From assembly GCA_023957575.1 (NCBI GenBank), contig JAMLGU010000004.1, positions 62,001 to 126,000 on the forward strand: 64,000 bases of DNA, read 5' to 3'. The notes below the pieces were generated by a model. The model did not search any database, was not told the DNA's origin, and saw only the letters and a list, made by a program, of their open reading frames with translations. A program made the translations under genes and the position numbers. Source of the stretch: Chitinophagaceae bacterium. GTDB lineage: Bacteria > Bacteroidota > Bacteroidia > Chitinophagales > Chitinophagaceae. This document shows, in pieces, positions 8,274 to 16,839 of this stretch; position 1 is the stretch's first letter; each line of letters starts with the position of its first letter.

Positions 8274-11006
8274 TTATTTTAAAGTTTCAATAAAATAAGT
8301 CCCGCTATTAAGCCTCAATGAGGTCATTCCTTCTTGTGTTGTTAATAAAGAAACGCCCTCTGCCTCCAAAATTGCCCGACCGCCTTCTTTGATTAATTTG
8401 TGGTCTTCTTCAGGAATATAAATAACCGCTGATGTATTTGCCGGAACTGTTATTCTCCAACTTAATTTTCCATTCTTTAAAGACCAATTGCTTTTAATTT
8501 CGCCGTGAACTGATTGATATGAGGCATCAGCATATTTCAGTCCTGACTCAAATGCCGGTTTCATTTCAATTTCTCTGAATCCGGGTTCCAACGCTTTAAT
8601 ACCTCCTACATCTTCAAACATCCAGATTAATAAATCACCAAGAAGCATAATATGGTTTTGAGAATTCATCTTAGGGTCGGCGGTATTGCCATTCCATAAT
8701 TCCCAAATTGCAGTGGCTCCATTTTTTATCATATAACCCCAACTAGGATAGGTAGTATTACTAGCCAAAGTGAATGCTGCTTCCGACTTACCATTGTGAG
8801 TTAAAGTTCGCATCAGCCATTGTGTGCCAATCACTCCGGTGCTGATATGCATATTATCAGTGTTCAATTTTTTTAGAATATTTTCAAAAACATACGCACG
8901 ATTTTCTTCGGGAACCATGCCAAAGCAGAAGGGTAACAGGTTTGCAGTTACAGTGCCATTATCATACTGATCTGTTTCCTTGTTAAAAAACCTGCTGTTA
9001 AATGCCGTCTTTATATTTTCCTGTAAGTTAGAATAAATATCAACATCCTGATAATTCTTTGATATTCTTGCAAAATCAGTCATTATCCCTAACAAATGAT
9101 AGTAATAAGCTGTCGCGATCAGTTGTCCGTTTGTATTTCGCATACTATCCTGCGAACGAATCATTTTTAAGTCTTCGGGTGGCACACACCAGTCGCCATA
9201 TTTATCTTTTGTAAGAATATTATTTTTCAAATATTTTGATTTCATATACATCATCCATTTCTTCATAGACGAATAATGTTTGAAGATACTTTGTTTATCA
9301 TTAAATTGATGATATAACATTTGTGCAACCAGAATATAGGTTCCAGGCCAGGTAATATTGTCACTATAATAATTCCAGAATGCAGGAGCAACATCGGGTA
9401 TTGCCCCCTCTTCCGTTTGAGATTGTTGTATATCATCAAGCCACTTGGCATATAAAGAAGCATTATTAAACAAAAAACTTTCGCCATAAGCGCCTTGCGC
9501 CCTATCGCCTAACCAAGGTTGTCGCTCATTACGTTGCGGGCAGTCCACCGGCATTCCCTTATAATTAGATGCAATGCCCCACCATGCATTCTTCAAAATC
9601 TGATTTATGGTTTCATCGGATGTTTTTAAAGATCCAATTGTCTGCATTTGGTCAAATACAAGGTGTCCTTCAAAGTTTTCTAATTCAGGATCTCCGGGCC
9701 ACCCGATTATTTCCACATATCTGAAACCGTGATATACAAAAACAGGATGCCAAACCTCTTCACCCTTTCCATTTAAGGTATAAACGTCGGTAACCCTGGC
9801 ATCACGCAGGTTGGCAACATATAATTCCCCATCGGCTTGAAGGCTCTCTGCAAAACGCATCTTTACCATATCTCCCTTCTTCCCTCTTACTTTTATCTGA
9901 AGCCAACCGGCAAAATTTTGACCCAAATCCAGAATAAAGTTCCCTTCTTTAATTTTCTTTATTGAATTGGGTTTTATGATTTTCATTACCTTCATAGCAG
10001 GATTAGGCTGAGGCGCTATTTTGCCTTCCGGGGCTTTTACTAACTGTGGTACCAACCACTTATAGTCATTGTAATTTATTATTGACCAATTTTCTAATTC
10101 CTTTGTAGCATCATATTCCTCACCATCATATTCGTTATTGGTTCTAATGGGACCATCAGCAGTGAATTTCCAGCTCTGATCAGAAACTACAGTCCGCCTC
10201 GACCCATCCGCATAAATAATGTCTAATTGGAATAATAATTTTGGATATCCAAAATTATTTATTTTCTGAGGCTTATAGTCTTGCCTCATAGTAAAAAAGC
10301 GGCCATTACCAAGAATAACACCTATGGCATTTTTCCCTTTTTTAATATGCTCCGTAACATCGTAGGTGTTACTCAAAACAGTCTTTCGATAATCAGTTGG
10401 TGCCGGGGTCAATACCTTATTTCCAACTTTTCTTCCGTTAATATGAAGCTCATACATCCCAAGCCCTACAAGATTTACAAAAGCTTTTTTAATCGTTTTT
10501 TGTGTATTAAATTCTTTTCTGAAATATCTTGCTGATAGTCTTGACCATTGAGAAACACTATCCCAGGAAAAGGCTTTGTCATACCCTATCCATTTCGCTT
10601 TCCATTCTAATGTATTTAGAAACCCGATTGTAAAAAAAACCGGTTTACTCCAGGCTTCATCTCCATTATTGGTTTTTATCCACACCTTCACATAATAGTA
10701 TTGATTGGATTCTAAATTATTGCCACCAAAAGGTATATTAACCGTTTCTTCACTATCAATCTTTCCGGATGACCATACATCTCCTATATTCTTTTCAAGG
10801 TTTAATTTAGATGTTGCCACCAAAATTTGATAAGCAGTCTGTTTCACATTTCGTTTTTCTGAATTCAGTTGCCAGCTAAATCGTGGTTGAATTGTAGCAA
10901 TTCCAATCGGGCTTGACTGGCCTTCTACCAGCAGATTCAAAACCTGCACCTGAGATAAACCAAAATAAGAGAAACACAAAAAAACCAATAATAATTTTAC
11001 CCTCAT
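8274..11006 (-). CDS. GH78 alpha-L-rhamnosidase
   Basis: The 910-residue protein starts with a signal peptide ending at FGLSQ. It has the GH78 layout: an N-terminal fibronectin-like domain (about 20-125, RFSWQLNSEKRNVKQTAYQILVA), the beta-sandwich rhamnosidase_N domain with RYFRKEFN and GMYELHINGRKVG, a second beta domain, an (alpha/alpha)6 catalytic barrel and a C-terminal beta domain. The family signature DCPQRNERQPWLGD begins at residue 488 and carries the conserved acidic residues. It should remove terminal alpha-L-rhamnose from rhamnogalacturonan side chains in the periplasm. The gene is 5 bases downstream of the GH2 gene and 11 bases upstream of the sialidase-fold gene, inside one transcription unit. 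Confidence 0.93.
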   Translation of the reverse strand: MRVKLLLVFLCFSYFGLSQVQVLNLLVEGQSSPIGIATIQPRFSWQLNSEKRNVKQTAYQILVATSKLNLEKNIGDVWSSGKIDSEETVNIPFGGNNLESNQYYYVKVWIKTNNGDEAWSKPVFFTIGFLNTLEWKAKWIGYDKAFSWDSVSQWSRLSARYFRKEFNTQKTIKKAFVNLVGLGMYELHINGRKVGNKVLTPAPTDYRKTVLSNTYDVTEHIKKGKNAIGVILGNGRFFTMRQDYKPQKINNFGYPKLLFQLDIIYADGSRRTVVSDQSWKFTADGPIRTNNEYDGEEYDATKELENWSIINYNDYKWLVPQLVKAPEGKIAPQPNPAMKVMKIIKPNSIKKIKEGNFILDLGQNFAGWLQIKVRGKKGDMVKMRFAESLQADGELYVANLRDARVTDVYTLNGKGEEVWHPVFVYHGFRYVEIIGWPGDPELENFEGHLVFDQMQTIGSLKTSDETINQILKNAWWGIASNYKGMPVDCPQRNERQPWLGDRAQGAYGESFLFNNASLYAKWLDDIQQSQTEEGAIPDVAPAFWNYYSDNITWPGTYILVAQMLYHQFNDKQSIFKHYSSMKKWMMYMKSKYLKNNILTKDKYGDWCVPPEDLKMIRSQDSMRNTNGQLIATAYYYHLLGIMTDFARISKNYQDVDIYSNLQENIKTAFNSRFFNKETDQYDNGTVTANLLPFCFGMVPEENRAYVFENILKKLNTDNMHISTGVIGTQWLMRTLTHNGKSEAAFTLASNTTYPSWGYMIKNGATAIWELWNGNTADPKMNSQNHIMLLGDLLIWMFEDVGGIKALEPGFREIEMKPAFESGLKYADASYQSVHGEIKSNWSLKNGKLSWRITVPANTSAVIYIPEEDHKLIKEGGRAILEAEGVSLLTTQEGMTSLRLNSGTYFIETLK

Positions 11007-11011
11007 GATTT

Positions 11012-13774
11012 TTAGTTAACACTATTAAAATTAAACCATAATTCTATTTGCAATGCCCTTGATGGATCCTTTTCGTAATCATAATAGATATTATCAAGTC
11101 CCATAGGACCGGTTGTTTCCCTTGTTTGTGTTCGGGAGCCGATAGAAGGGATGGCATTCATAAACGAAATATCACCGGAAGGAAACCAAGGCTCATAATT
11201 ATGCCACTGATCGGTTTTCCATTTTGCAGAATATAATCTTAAGAACAAATCATCTGTTTCGGTAGCTACTATAAAACTTTGCTTGTCTGTTTTAAATTGT
11301 CCTCCATAAAACTGAGCATAATAACCTTTGAACTCAGGATAGTTCCATTGTTCTCCTGTTTCGGTATCATTATATTCTTTTTTCCAAACACCAAACTGAC
11401 CTCCTTTAAGCCGATTCTTCCAAACACGGTATGGGCCTTTACCCATAAATGTTACTGACCGAATATCTTTTTCAGGAAAATCAAAATTGATACCTAACAT
11501 TTTGGTGTGTAAAGAATCAGGAAAATAATTCAACCCCAATTTTATCCAACCATTTCGATATACTGTCCACTTTAAAGTATTATAACTATTTTTTTTATTG
11601 TACAAAGAAGAAACGATCAGGTTCTTATCATCATCAAATTCATAGGAAATATTGCTAAAATTGGTAACGCCTTCCTGAATTATCGGTCCATTAGTTAAAG
11701 GTATTGTTCCCCGGGCATTTTGCACTTCCTTCAATAATCCATTCGTATTATTGAATTTTAATCGCAGTTCTCCCACAGAAACATCATAAGTATCTCCGGA
11801 AGTCGTAACTGAAATATCATTTTCTTTTCTATCTTTTTCAATCAGCCTGTGAGCCATTTCTTTTGGTTGGGTAATTGTAAAGCTCCAGGTAAACAATTCC
11901 TTTTGACACTGATCTTTTATCGTTACATACAACACGTCATAGTCATCCCAGTTCTCCGGCAGGTCCATTTGTATATATCCTTTTTGTAAAGGCAGAATAT
12001 CTGGCGCAGTGATTATTCCCGTAATTTCAAATTCTTTACTCCAATTAAATCTTTTCAGTTTCCAGCTAAAACTGCATGTTTTTGTATTTGTAAAATGGTA
12101 TCTGTTTTCAATATTTAATCTGCCATCAAACTGAGGCGTAATTTCCTTCCTTTCTATATATACCGGGCTCCAGATTTCTTTAATAGCAAAGAAACTTCCC
12201 TCTTTTTCATGATGTGGTCCTACAATTCCATCAGCGCTACGGTGTTTGTCAGTATCTACTGAGTCGTTCAGATCTCTCCGTATCACACCCTGATCTGCAA
12301 AATCCCAAAGAAAACCTCCGGCATGTAATGGTTCATTCCACATTACATTCCAATAGTCTTCGAGGCCAGCGCCGTGACCGCCATCAAACCAGCCATGCAG
12401 AAACTCAGTCGGCATCACTATCTCTCTACCATTATCATAATTACCTACTCCATAATTGTATTGACGATAATGTTGTGTCTCAATACCATTGTGTAATTGC
12501 CAGGGATGAATCACAACCCGATTTTGTATATCATATTTTTCAAACCATTTATCTAATTCGGGATTACTGCCTCCCTCATTCCCATTGGACCAGATGACAA
12601 CAGAAGGATGGTTCCGGTCATGTTCCACCATTTCTTTCACTAATTTTGTTCCTGTGGGAGTATCATAATGTCCATGCCAGCCGGCAAGTTCGTCAATCAC
12701 ATATAATCCCAAAGAATCACACACATCAAGAAAATGGCCATCAGGAGGGTAATGACTCATACGAACAGCATTCATGTTCATTTCTTTGATAAGCTGCACA
12801 TCTTCCACGCTGTTTTTATAGCTTGTTGTTCTTCCGCTTTCCGATCTGAATGAATGTCTGTTTACTCCTTTAAATTTCATCTTTACACCATTTACGTAAA
12901 TGCCGTCTCTTTGCTTTACTTCAACAGTTCTAAAGCCTATTCTCCGGGAAATTGTGTGAGCAATTTTTCCATTTATCAACACTGTAAAAACTGCTTTATA
13001 TAATACAGGGCTTTCACTATTCCAAGAAATTATACGGTCAAATATATTTTCAATTCTTGAGCTATCATTCCAAACCTTAGCTGAAATAGTTTTCCCAATT
13101 TGATTTCCATTGCCGTCATATAGTTGCATCAATACCGCATCGGCTTTACCACTTGTACTAATATCAGCCCTGAATCTTCCGTCCGCCTTTGCGTCAACCG
13201 CAATATTTTTAATGTGAGAAACCGGCAATGCCTCTAACCAAACGGGGCGGAAGATGCCGCCAAAAATCCAGTAATCTGCTTCACGCTCTGCTGCATTAAC
13301 CGATTTATTTGAAGAGTGTTTATCAACCTTCACTTCAATCAGGTTCTCTTTTCCGTACTTTAATAATCCGGTAATATCATATTTAAAGACATAAAAAGCA
13401 CCCTGATGTTTTGGGCCGGCCATCTTACCGTTTATCTTAACTTCAGCATCAGTCATCACACCTTCAAATACAATATTGATTACTTTATCTTTCCATGTTG
13501 AAGGAACTAAAAATTTTCTTTTGTAAAAGCCGGTTTCTTTTCCGCGAACACTATCTTTTGCAAATCCATAATCATATTTTCCAAAACCTTGCAACTCCCA
13601 ACAAGAAGGAACTCCAATTTTAGTCCACTTGTTACTATTCATTCCACCGGTACATAAAAAATCCCATTGCACTATATCTTCATTTCCACGGCCACTCAAA
13701 TACTGTACTTCAGTTTGTTGTGCCAAACCCTGAGTAACCATCCACAAAAACAATATGGTGAAAAATTTATTCAT
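11012..13774 (-). CDS. GH2 beta-glycosidase, beta-galactosidase-like
   Basis: The 920-residue secreted enzyme has a signal peptide ending at QGLAQ. The sugar-binding sandwich domain (about 30-185) is followed by the immunoglobulin-like domain and a TIM barrel starting near 290. Glu400 in SNGNEGG is the expected acid/base and Glu457 in MPTEFLHGW the expected nucleophile, both intact. The C-terminal part (about 560-920) resembles the accessory beta domains of large GH2 enzymes. Its ATG directly abuts the stop of the preceding acetylesterase gene with no spacer, so translation is coupled. The beta-linked sugar removed (galactose, galacturonic acid, glucuronic acid or arabinose) cannot be chosen from sequence alone. 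Confidence 0.88.
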   Translation of the reverse strand: MNKFFTILFLWMVTQGLAQQTEVQYLSGRGNEDIVQWDFLCTGGMNSNKWTKIGVPSCWELQGFGKYDYGFAKDSVRGKETGFYKRKFLVPSTWKDKVINIVFEGVMTDAEVKINGKMAGPKHQGAFYVFKYDITGLLKYGKENLIEVKVDKHSSNKSVNAAEREADYWIFGGIFRPVWLEALPVSHIKNIAVDAKADGRFRADISTSGKADAVLMQLYDGNGNQIGKTISAKVWNDSSRIENIFDRIISWNSESPVLYKAVFTVLINGKIAHTISRRIGFRTVEVKQRDGIYVNGVKMKFKGVNRHSFRSESGRTTSYKNSVEDVQLIKEMNMNAVRMSHYPPDGHFLDVCDSLGLYVIDELAGWHGHYDTPTGTKLVKEMVEHDRNHPSVVIWSNGNEGGSNPELDKWFEKYDIQNRVVIHPWQLHNGIETQHYRQYNYGVGNYDNGREIVMPTEFLHGWFDGGHGAGLEDYWNVMWNEPLHAGGFLWDFADQGVIRRDLNDSVDTDKHRSADGIVGPHHEKEGSFFAIKEIWSPVYIERKEITPQFDGRLNIENRYHFTNTKTCSFSWKLKRFNWSKEFEITGIITAPDILPLQKGYIQMDLPENWDDYDVLYVTIKDQCQKELFTWSFTITQPKEMAHRLIEKDRKENDISVTTSGDTYDVSVGELRLKFNNTNGLLKEVQNARGTIPLTNGPIIQEGVTNFSNISYEFDDDKNLIVSSLYNKKNSYNTLKWTVYRNGWIKLGLNYFPDSLHTKMLGINFDFPEKDIRSVTFMGKGPYRVWKNRLKGGQFGVWKKEYNDTETGEQWNYPEFKGYYAQFYGGQFKTDKQSFIVATETDDLFLRLYSAKWKTDQWHNYEPWFPSGDISFMNAIPSIGSRTQTRETTGPMGLDNIYYDYEKDPSRALQIELWFNFNSVN

Positions 13775-15223
13775 TTACTTAAATTCTTTAATGACAGAGC
13801 CGGATGTTCTGAATGGCAAAGCCGGCAGCCCTTGTTTATTAAATAATGTTGCAGGTGCATCTTCACGCCATGCATATCTTACCGTTTTGGGATTTTTTAT
13901 CCCCTTTGAAGATAACCAAATTTTATTATTCTTTATGACTGCTTTAGCTTCGGTAAAAACGCCTGAATCGTTTTCAATTTCAAAACCTTTTAATGCCTTA
14001 TTGCCTTTACTTACTAAACCTCCATCTGAATATTTAAACTCCAGAACCAATGAATTGCCTCTTCTCATTATTCTTTTGAATATTACCCCCATTGGTACAC
14101 CATTTCCTTTATGGTAGGTTTTTATTAATGCGGCATTTGCCAGCCTCTTTCCGATATCCCATTTGTTTACAGGGTGCAAATCATTAGGGTCGTCATTTAA
14201 ATCAAGTGTGGCAATCATTGCTGTATTAGCAAGTTTCAACACTGCGGCCTGAGCTTCCCAAAATTCAGGTTCGCTATATACCGTATATTCCCTGTCAGTT
14301 GCTTTAGAGTAATAATAGGGTGCAATTTGTACATAATAAAAAGGCATTTTCGGATTTCGCCATTGGCCCCGCCAAAAGTCAATCAATGATTTCATTTTAT
14401 AACTGTACTGAATTCTTTCATTCAAAAAACAATTGCTTTCACCCTGATACCACAAAACACCTTTTAATGTGTAGGGGATAAGAGGAACAATCATTGAATT
14501 ATAGAATTTTCCGGGATCTCCATCAATTTTCCCTACCGGACTATTTTTATTCAATTTGAAAAACGCCTGCATTTTTATTGCTTCGGCAGGCATCCAGGGT
14601 TCAATCCTACTGCCGGGAATTGCCGCCGAAATAATACCAACGGGTACTCCTAATCTTTTTTGTAATTCTTTCGCAAAGAAATAACCAACAGCGCTAAAAT
14701 TACGCAATGCATCACCTTGAGCAACTGCCCAGCCACTATGAGCAGAATCAGGCTGCATTTTTTTTCTTTCTACTAAAAAGATACGAATTTGAGAATTATT
14801 GGCTTTTTCGAGTTCGTCAACAGGCCAGTCGGTTCCCGGTGGTGGTGATAGTTTACTGATTTTGCGCATTGCAAATTCCATATTGGACTGGCCCGAACAA
14901 AGCCATACTTCACCCACCAGGATATTGTTAAGTTTAATTGATTCAGCCCTGGCATTTATTTCCATTTGTTCAGGCGATATAGATGCTTTCATTGGCGATA
15001 ACATTACTTTCCAGTTTCCGCCATCATCACAAATCACTTTTTTCACTTGATTTTGAAATTTTACCAAAATGGTTTCACCTGGGTTAGCCCAGCCCCAAAC
15101 CGCTACAGGTTCGCCTTGTTGCAATACCATATTACTTCCTATAATTTTAGGAATAATAAGTTTTGCAAAACTTTCCTGAATCGCAAAAACAAATAATAAA
15201 ATTATAAACAAATATTTTTTCAT
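13775..15223 (-). CDS. Sialate O-acetylesterase-like SGNH/SASA carbohydrate esterase
   Basis: The 482-residue secreted protein has a signal peptide ending at QESFA. The motif WLCSGQSNMEFAM places the SGNH serine at 113, LWYQGESN gives the conserved block in the middle and LHPVNKWDIG carries the likely catalytic histidine. These are hallmarks of the SASA (sialate O-acetylesterase) domain, many of whose plant-polysaccharide members deacetylate pectin or xylan sugars. Its start overlaps the stop of the upstream gene by one base (TAATG), and its stop abuts the GH2 start. In this pectin-directed locus it most likely removes O-acetyl groups that block the glycosidases. Confidence 0.9.
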   Translation of the reverse strand: MKKYLFIILLFVFAIQESFAKLIIPKIIGSNMVLQQGEPVAVWGWANPGETILVKFQNQVKKVICDDGGNWKVMLSPMKASISPEQMEINARAESIKLNNILVGEVWLCSGQSNMEFAMRKISKLSPPPGTDWPVDELEKANNSQIRIFLVERKKMQPDSAHSGWAVAQGDALRNFSAVGYFFAKELQKRLGVPVGIISAAIPGSRIEPWMPAEAIKMQAFFKLNKNSPVGKIDGDPGKFYNSMIVPLIPYTLKGVLWYQGESNCFLNERIQYSYKMKSLIDFWRGQWRNPKMPFYYVQIAPYYYSKATDREYTVYSEPEFWEAQAAVLKLANTAMIATLDLNDDPNDLHPVNKWDIGKRLANAALIKTYHKGNGVPMGVIFKRIMRRGNSLVLEFKYSDGGLVSKGNKALKGFEIENDSGVFTEAKAVIKNNKIWLSSKGIKNPKTVRYAWREDAPATLFNKQGLPALPFRTSGSVIKEFK

Positions 15224-16839
15224 TACAAACTACCAAAAATCCCTTTTAGTTTTTTCGACTTTGCCGATAATTTTCCATCTACCCAAACAGTAAGACCTTT
15301 TCCTTTATTATATTTCTTACCTGTTTTATCCCAAATTATAGTAATAACCTTACCATGATACATTACATTATCCAAACAAAACCAATTCCATTTTTTCGCC
15401 GGCAATAAGGGATTTATCTCAATAATATTGTCAGCCCTCGGACGCAATCCTACAAGGCCGGTAATCACAAGATCATTAAAGGTTGAATGGTTATAATCTC
15501 TTCCACGCTTATCATCGGTAAGCCACTCTCCGGTTTTTTCATCTATATATTCACCTATATAGGGTTTACCATTTTTGTGTTGCGATACTGCGTATTTTTT
15601 TAACTGGTCAAAATAATCCTCTTTTGATATATAAGTCTGTTGGTAGTTATTCAACAAATTTGCCATGGCTGTCAGCGTCTGTGCTGATGCAAAAGGCCAC
15701 ACTGCGCCATCCCATTCGCACTTGCAGCAGCCATGCGATCTGAACTGAGGGTGACTTCTGTCGGCTGTAGTAATTCCAACAGGTGCATTAAAATGTTCGG
15801 GATTCATCAGTTTTTTCCAGGCAACATTAAATTTTGAATCAGGAAGATTAAAATACCAGGGTATAAAACCAATTTCTTCCATCACATTGGCAAGTGTATC
15901 TCCGGCATCTTTTCTCACTTCAAAAAAATTTGAGTTCGAGTTCCAGAGTTTCTGCTGTACTAATGTCTTTAAGGTGTCGGCTTTTTTATTGTAAAGATCT
16001 TTTATCCCATCATCACCAATTAGCCCGCCAATCTTGGCAAGCGCCTTGGCGTTTCCGTACATATATCCATTAATTGAAGGGCGAGGGTTTTTTTCTTTTC
16101 TTCCACCACTGATCGTTTCTTCCATTGCATCCCTCACATCAAACTGCCAAAACAATCCATTGGGAAATCTTTTTTCATGCTCCCAAGCCTGATAATCTTT
16201 TATCAGATCAGGCAAATAATCCTTCAAAAAAGAAATATTCTGATTTACTAAATAGCGGTTATAGATTGCATCAATATTCCAACTACTGTAAAACCTGAGT
16301 TTGTTCAATGGTTTTCCATTATTGCCGCGATACCAGATATTTAAATCATCATTAAGATATTGTTGATTATGCAACCAGCGAGCTTCATATATATGATGCC
16401 CCAACGCGCTACTTATGAGATTATATTTGTCAGCGTAGGACCGGTTGACCAAAAACTCGGTAATCACATAGCCTTGCGGTGTTGCCTTAATATGTTTTCG
16501 CAACGTCCACCAACGGAAATAAAATATTTCCTCAATTGTTTTATCGGGAGCTTCAAAAAGTGGAATATTTTCCTGCATCCAATTTCGAACATCAGCATTA
16601 GATATTGCCTGCACCATCGGCTCATCTTCCATCTTGTTGAAATAGTCTATATAATGATCAAATTGAGAATAATTTAATTGAAAAGATTTTTGAGCCAGGC
16701 TGAAATTGCTAAAGCCAAAAAAAGACAATAAAAGTAAAAGCAGCGTAGTGAACCGGACGTTGAAGAGTGCGACGCAACACTGCTTAATAGTAGCAGTAAA
16801 GCCGGGTTCATAAAAATTCATATAACCATCCTTTTTCAT
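15223..16839 (-). CDS. (alpha/alpha)6-barrel glycoside hydrolase, MGH1/trehalase-like
   Basis: The 538-residue product has an uncommon N-terminus: about 25 residues (including EPGFTATIKQCCVALF), part of which comes from a short repeat, precede a normal signal core (TTLLLLLLSFFGFSNFSLAQ). The mature protein is all-helical and resembles the MGH1-like/GH63-type six-hairpin fold, with FYFRWWTLRKHIKAT near 105, FWQFDVRDAMEETISGGR near 230, WDGAVWPFASAQT near 380 and DYNHSTFNDLVITGLVGLRPR near 460, which hold plausible catalytic Asp and Glu residues. It is coupled through TAATG overlaps to the propeller protein upstream and the acetylesterase downstream. No specific family or substrate can be given with confidence. 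Confidence 0.7.
   Translation of the reverse strand: MKKDGYMNFYEPGFTATIKQCCVALFNVRFTTLLLLLLSFFGFSNFSLAQKSFQLNYSQFDHYIDYFNKMEDEPMVQAISNADVRNWMQENIPLFEAPDKTIEEIFYFRWWTLRKHIKATPQGYVITEFLVNRSYADKYNLISSALGHHIYEARWLHNQQYLNDDLNIWYRGNNGKPLNKLRFYSSWNIDAIYNRYLVNQNISFLKDYLPDLIKDYQAWEHEKRFPNGLFWQFDVRDAMEETISGGRKEKNPRPSINGYMYGNAKALAKIGGLIGDDGIKDLYNKKADTLKTLVQQKLWNSNSNFFEVRKDAGDTLANVMEEIGFIPWYFNLPDSKFNVAWKKLMNPEHFNAPVGITTADRSHPQFRSHGCCKCEWDGAVWPFASAQTLTAMANLLNNYQQTYISKEDYFDQLKKYAVSQHKNGKPYIGEYIDEKTGEWLTDDKRGRDYNHSTFNDLVITGLVGLRPRADNIIEINPLLPAKKWNWFCLDNVMYHGKVITIIWDKTGKKYNKGKGLTVWVDGKLSAKSKKLKGIFGSL
16750..16809. repeat. Copy A of a short interspersed repeat
   Basis: This 60-base segment contains AAGAGTGCGACGCAA (16763-16777), AATAGTAGCA (16786-16795) and GCCGGGTT (16801-16808), matching copy B. 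Its ends are inverted (GAACCGG and CCGGGTTC), and ACTGCT/AGCAGT forms an internal stem, so the RNA or single strand could fold into a branched hairpin. It lies inside the coding sequence just before the signal-peptide core of the (alpha/alpha)6 enzyme. Confidence 0.7.
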
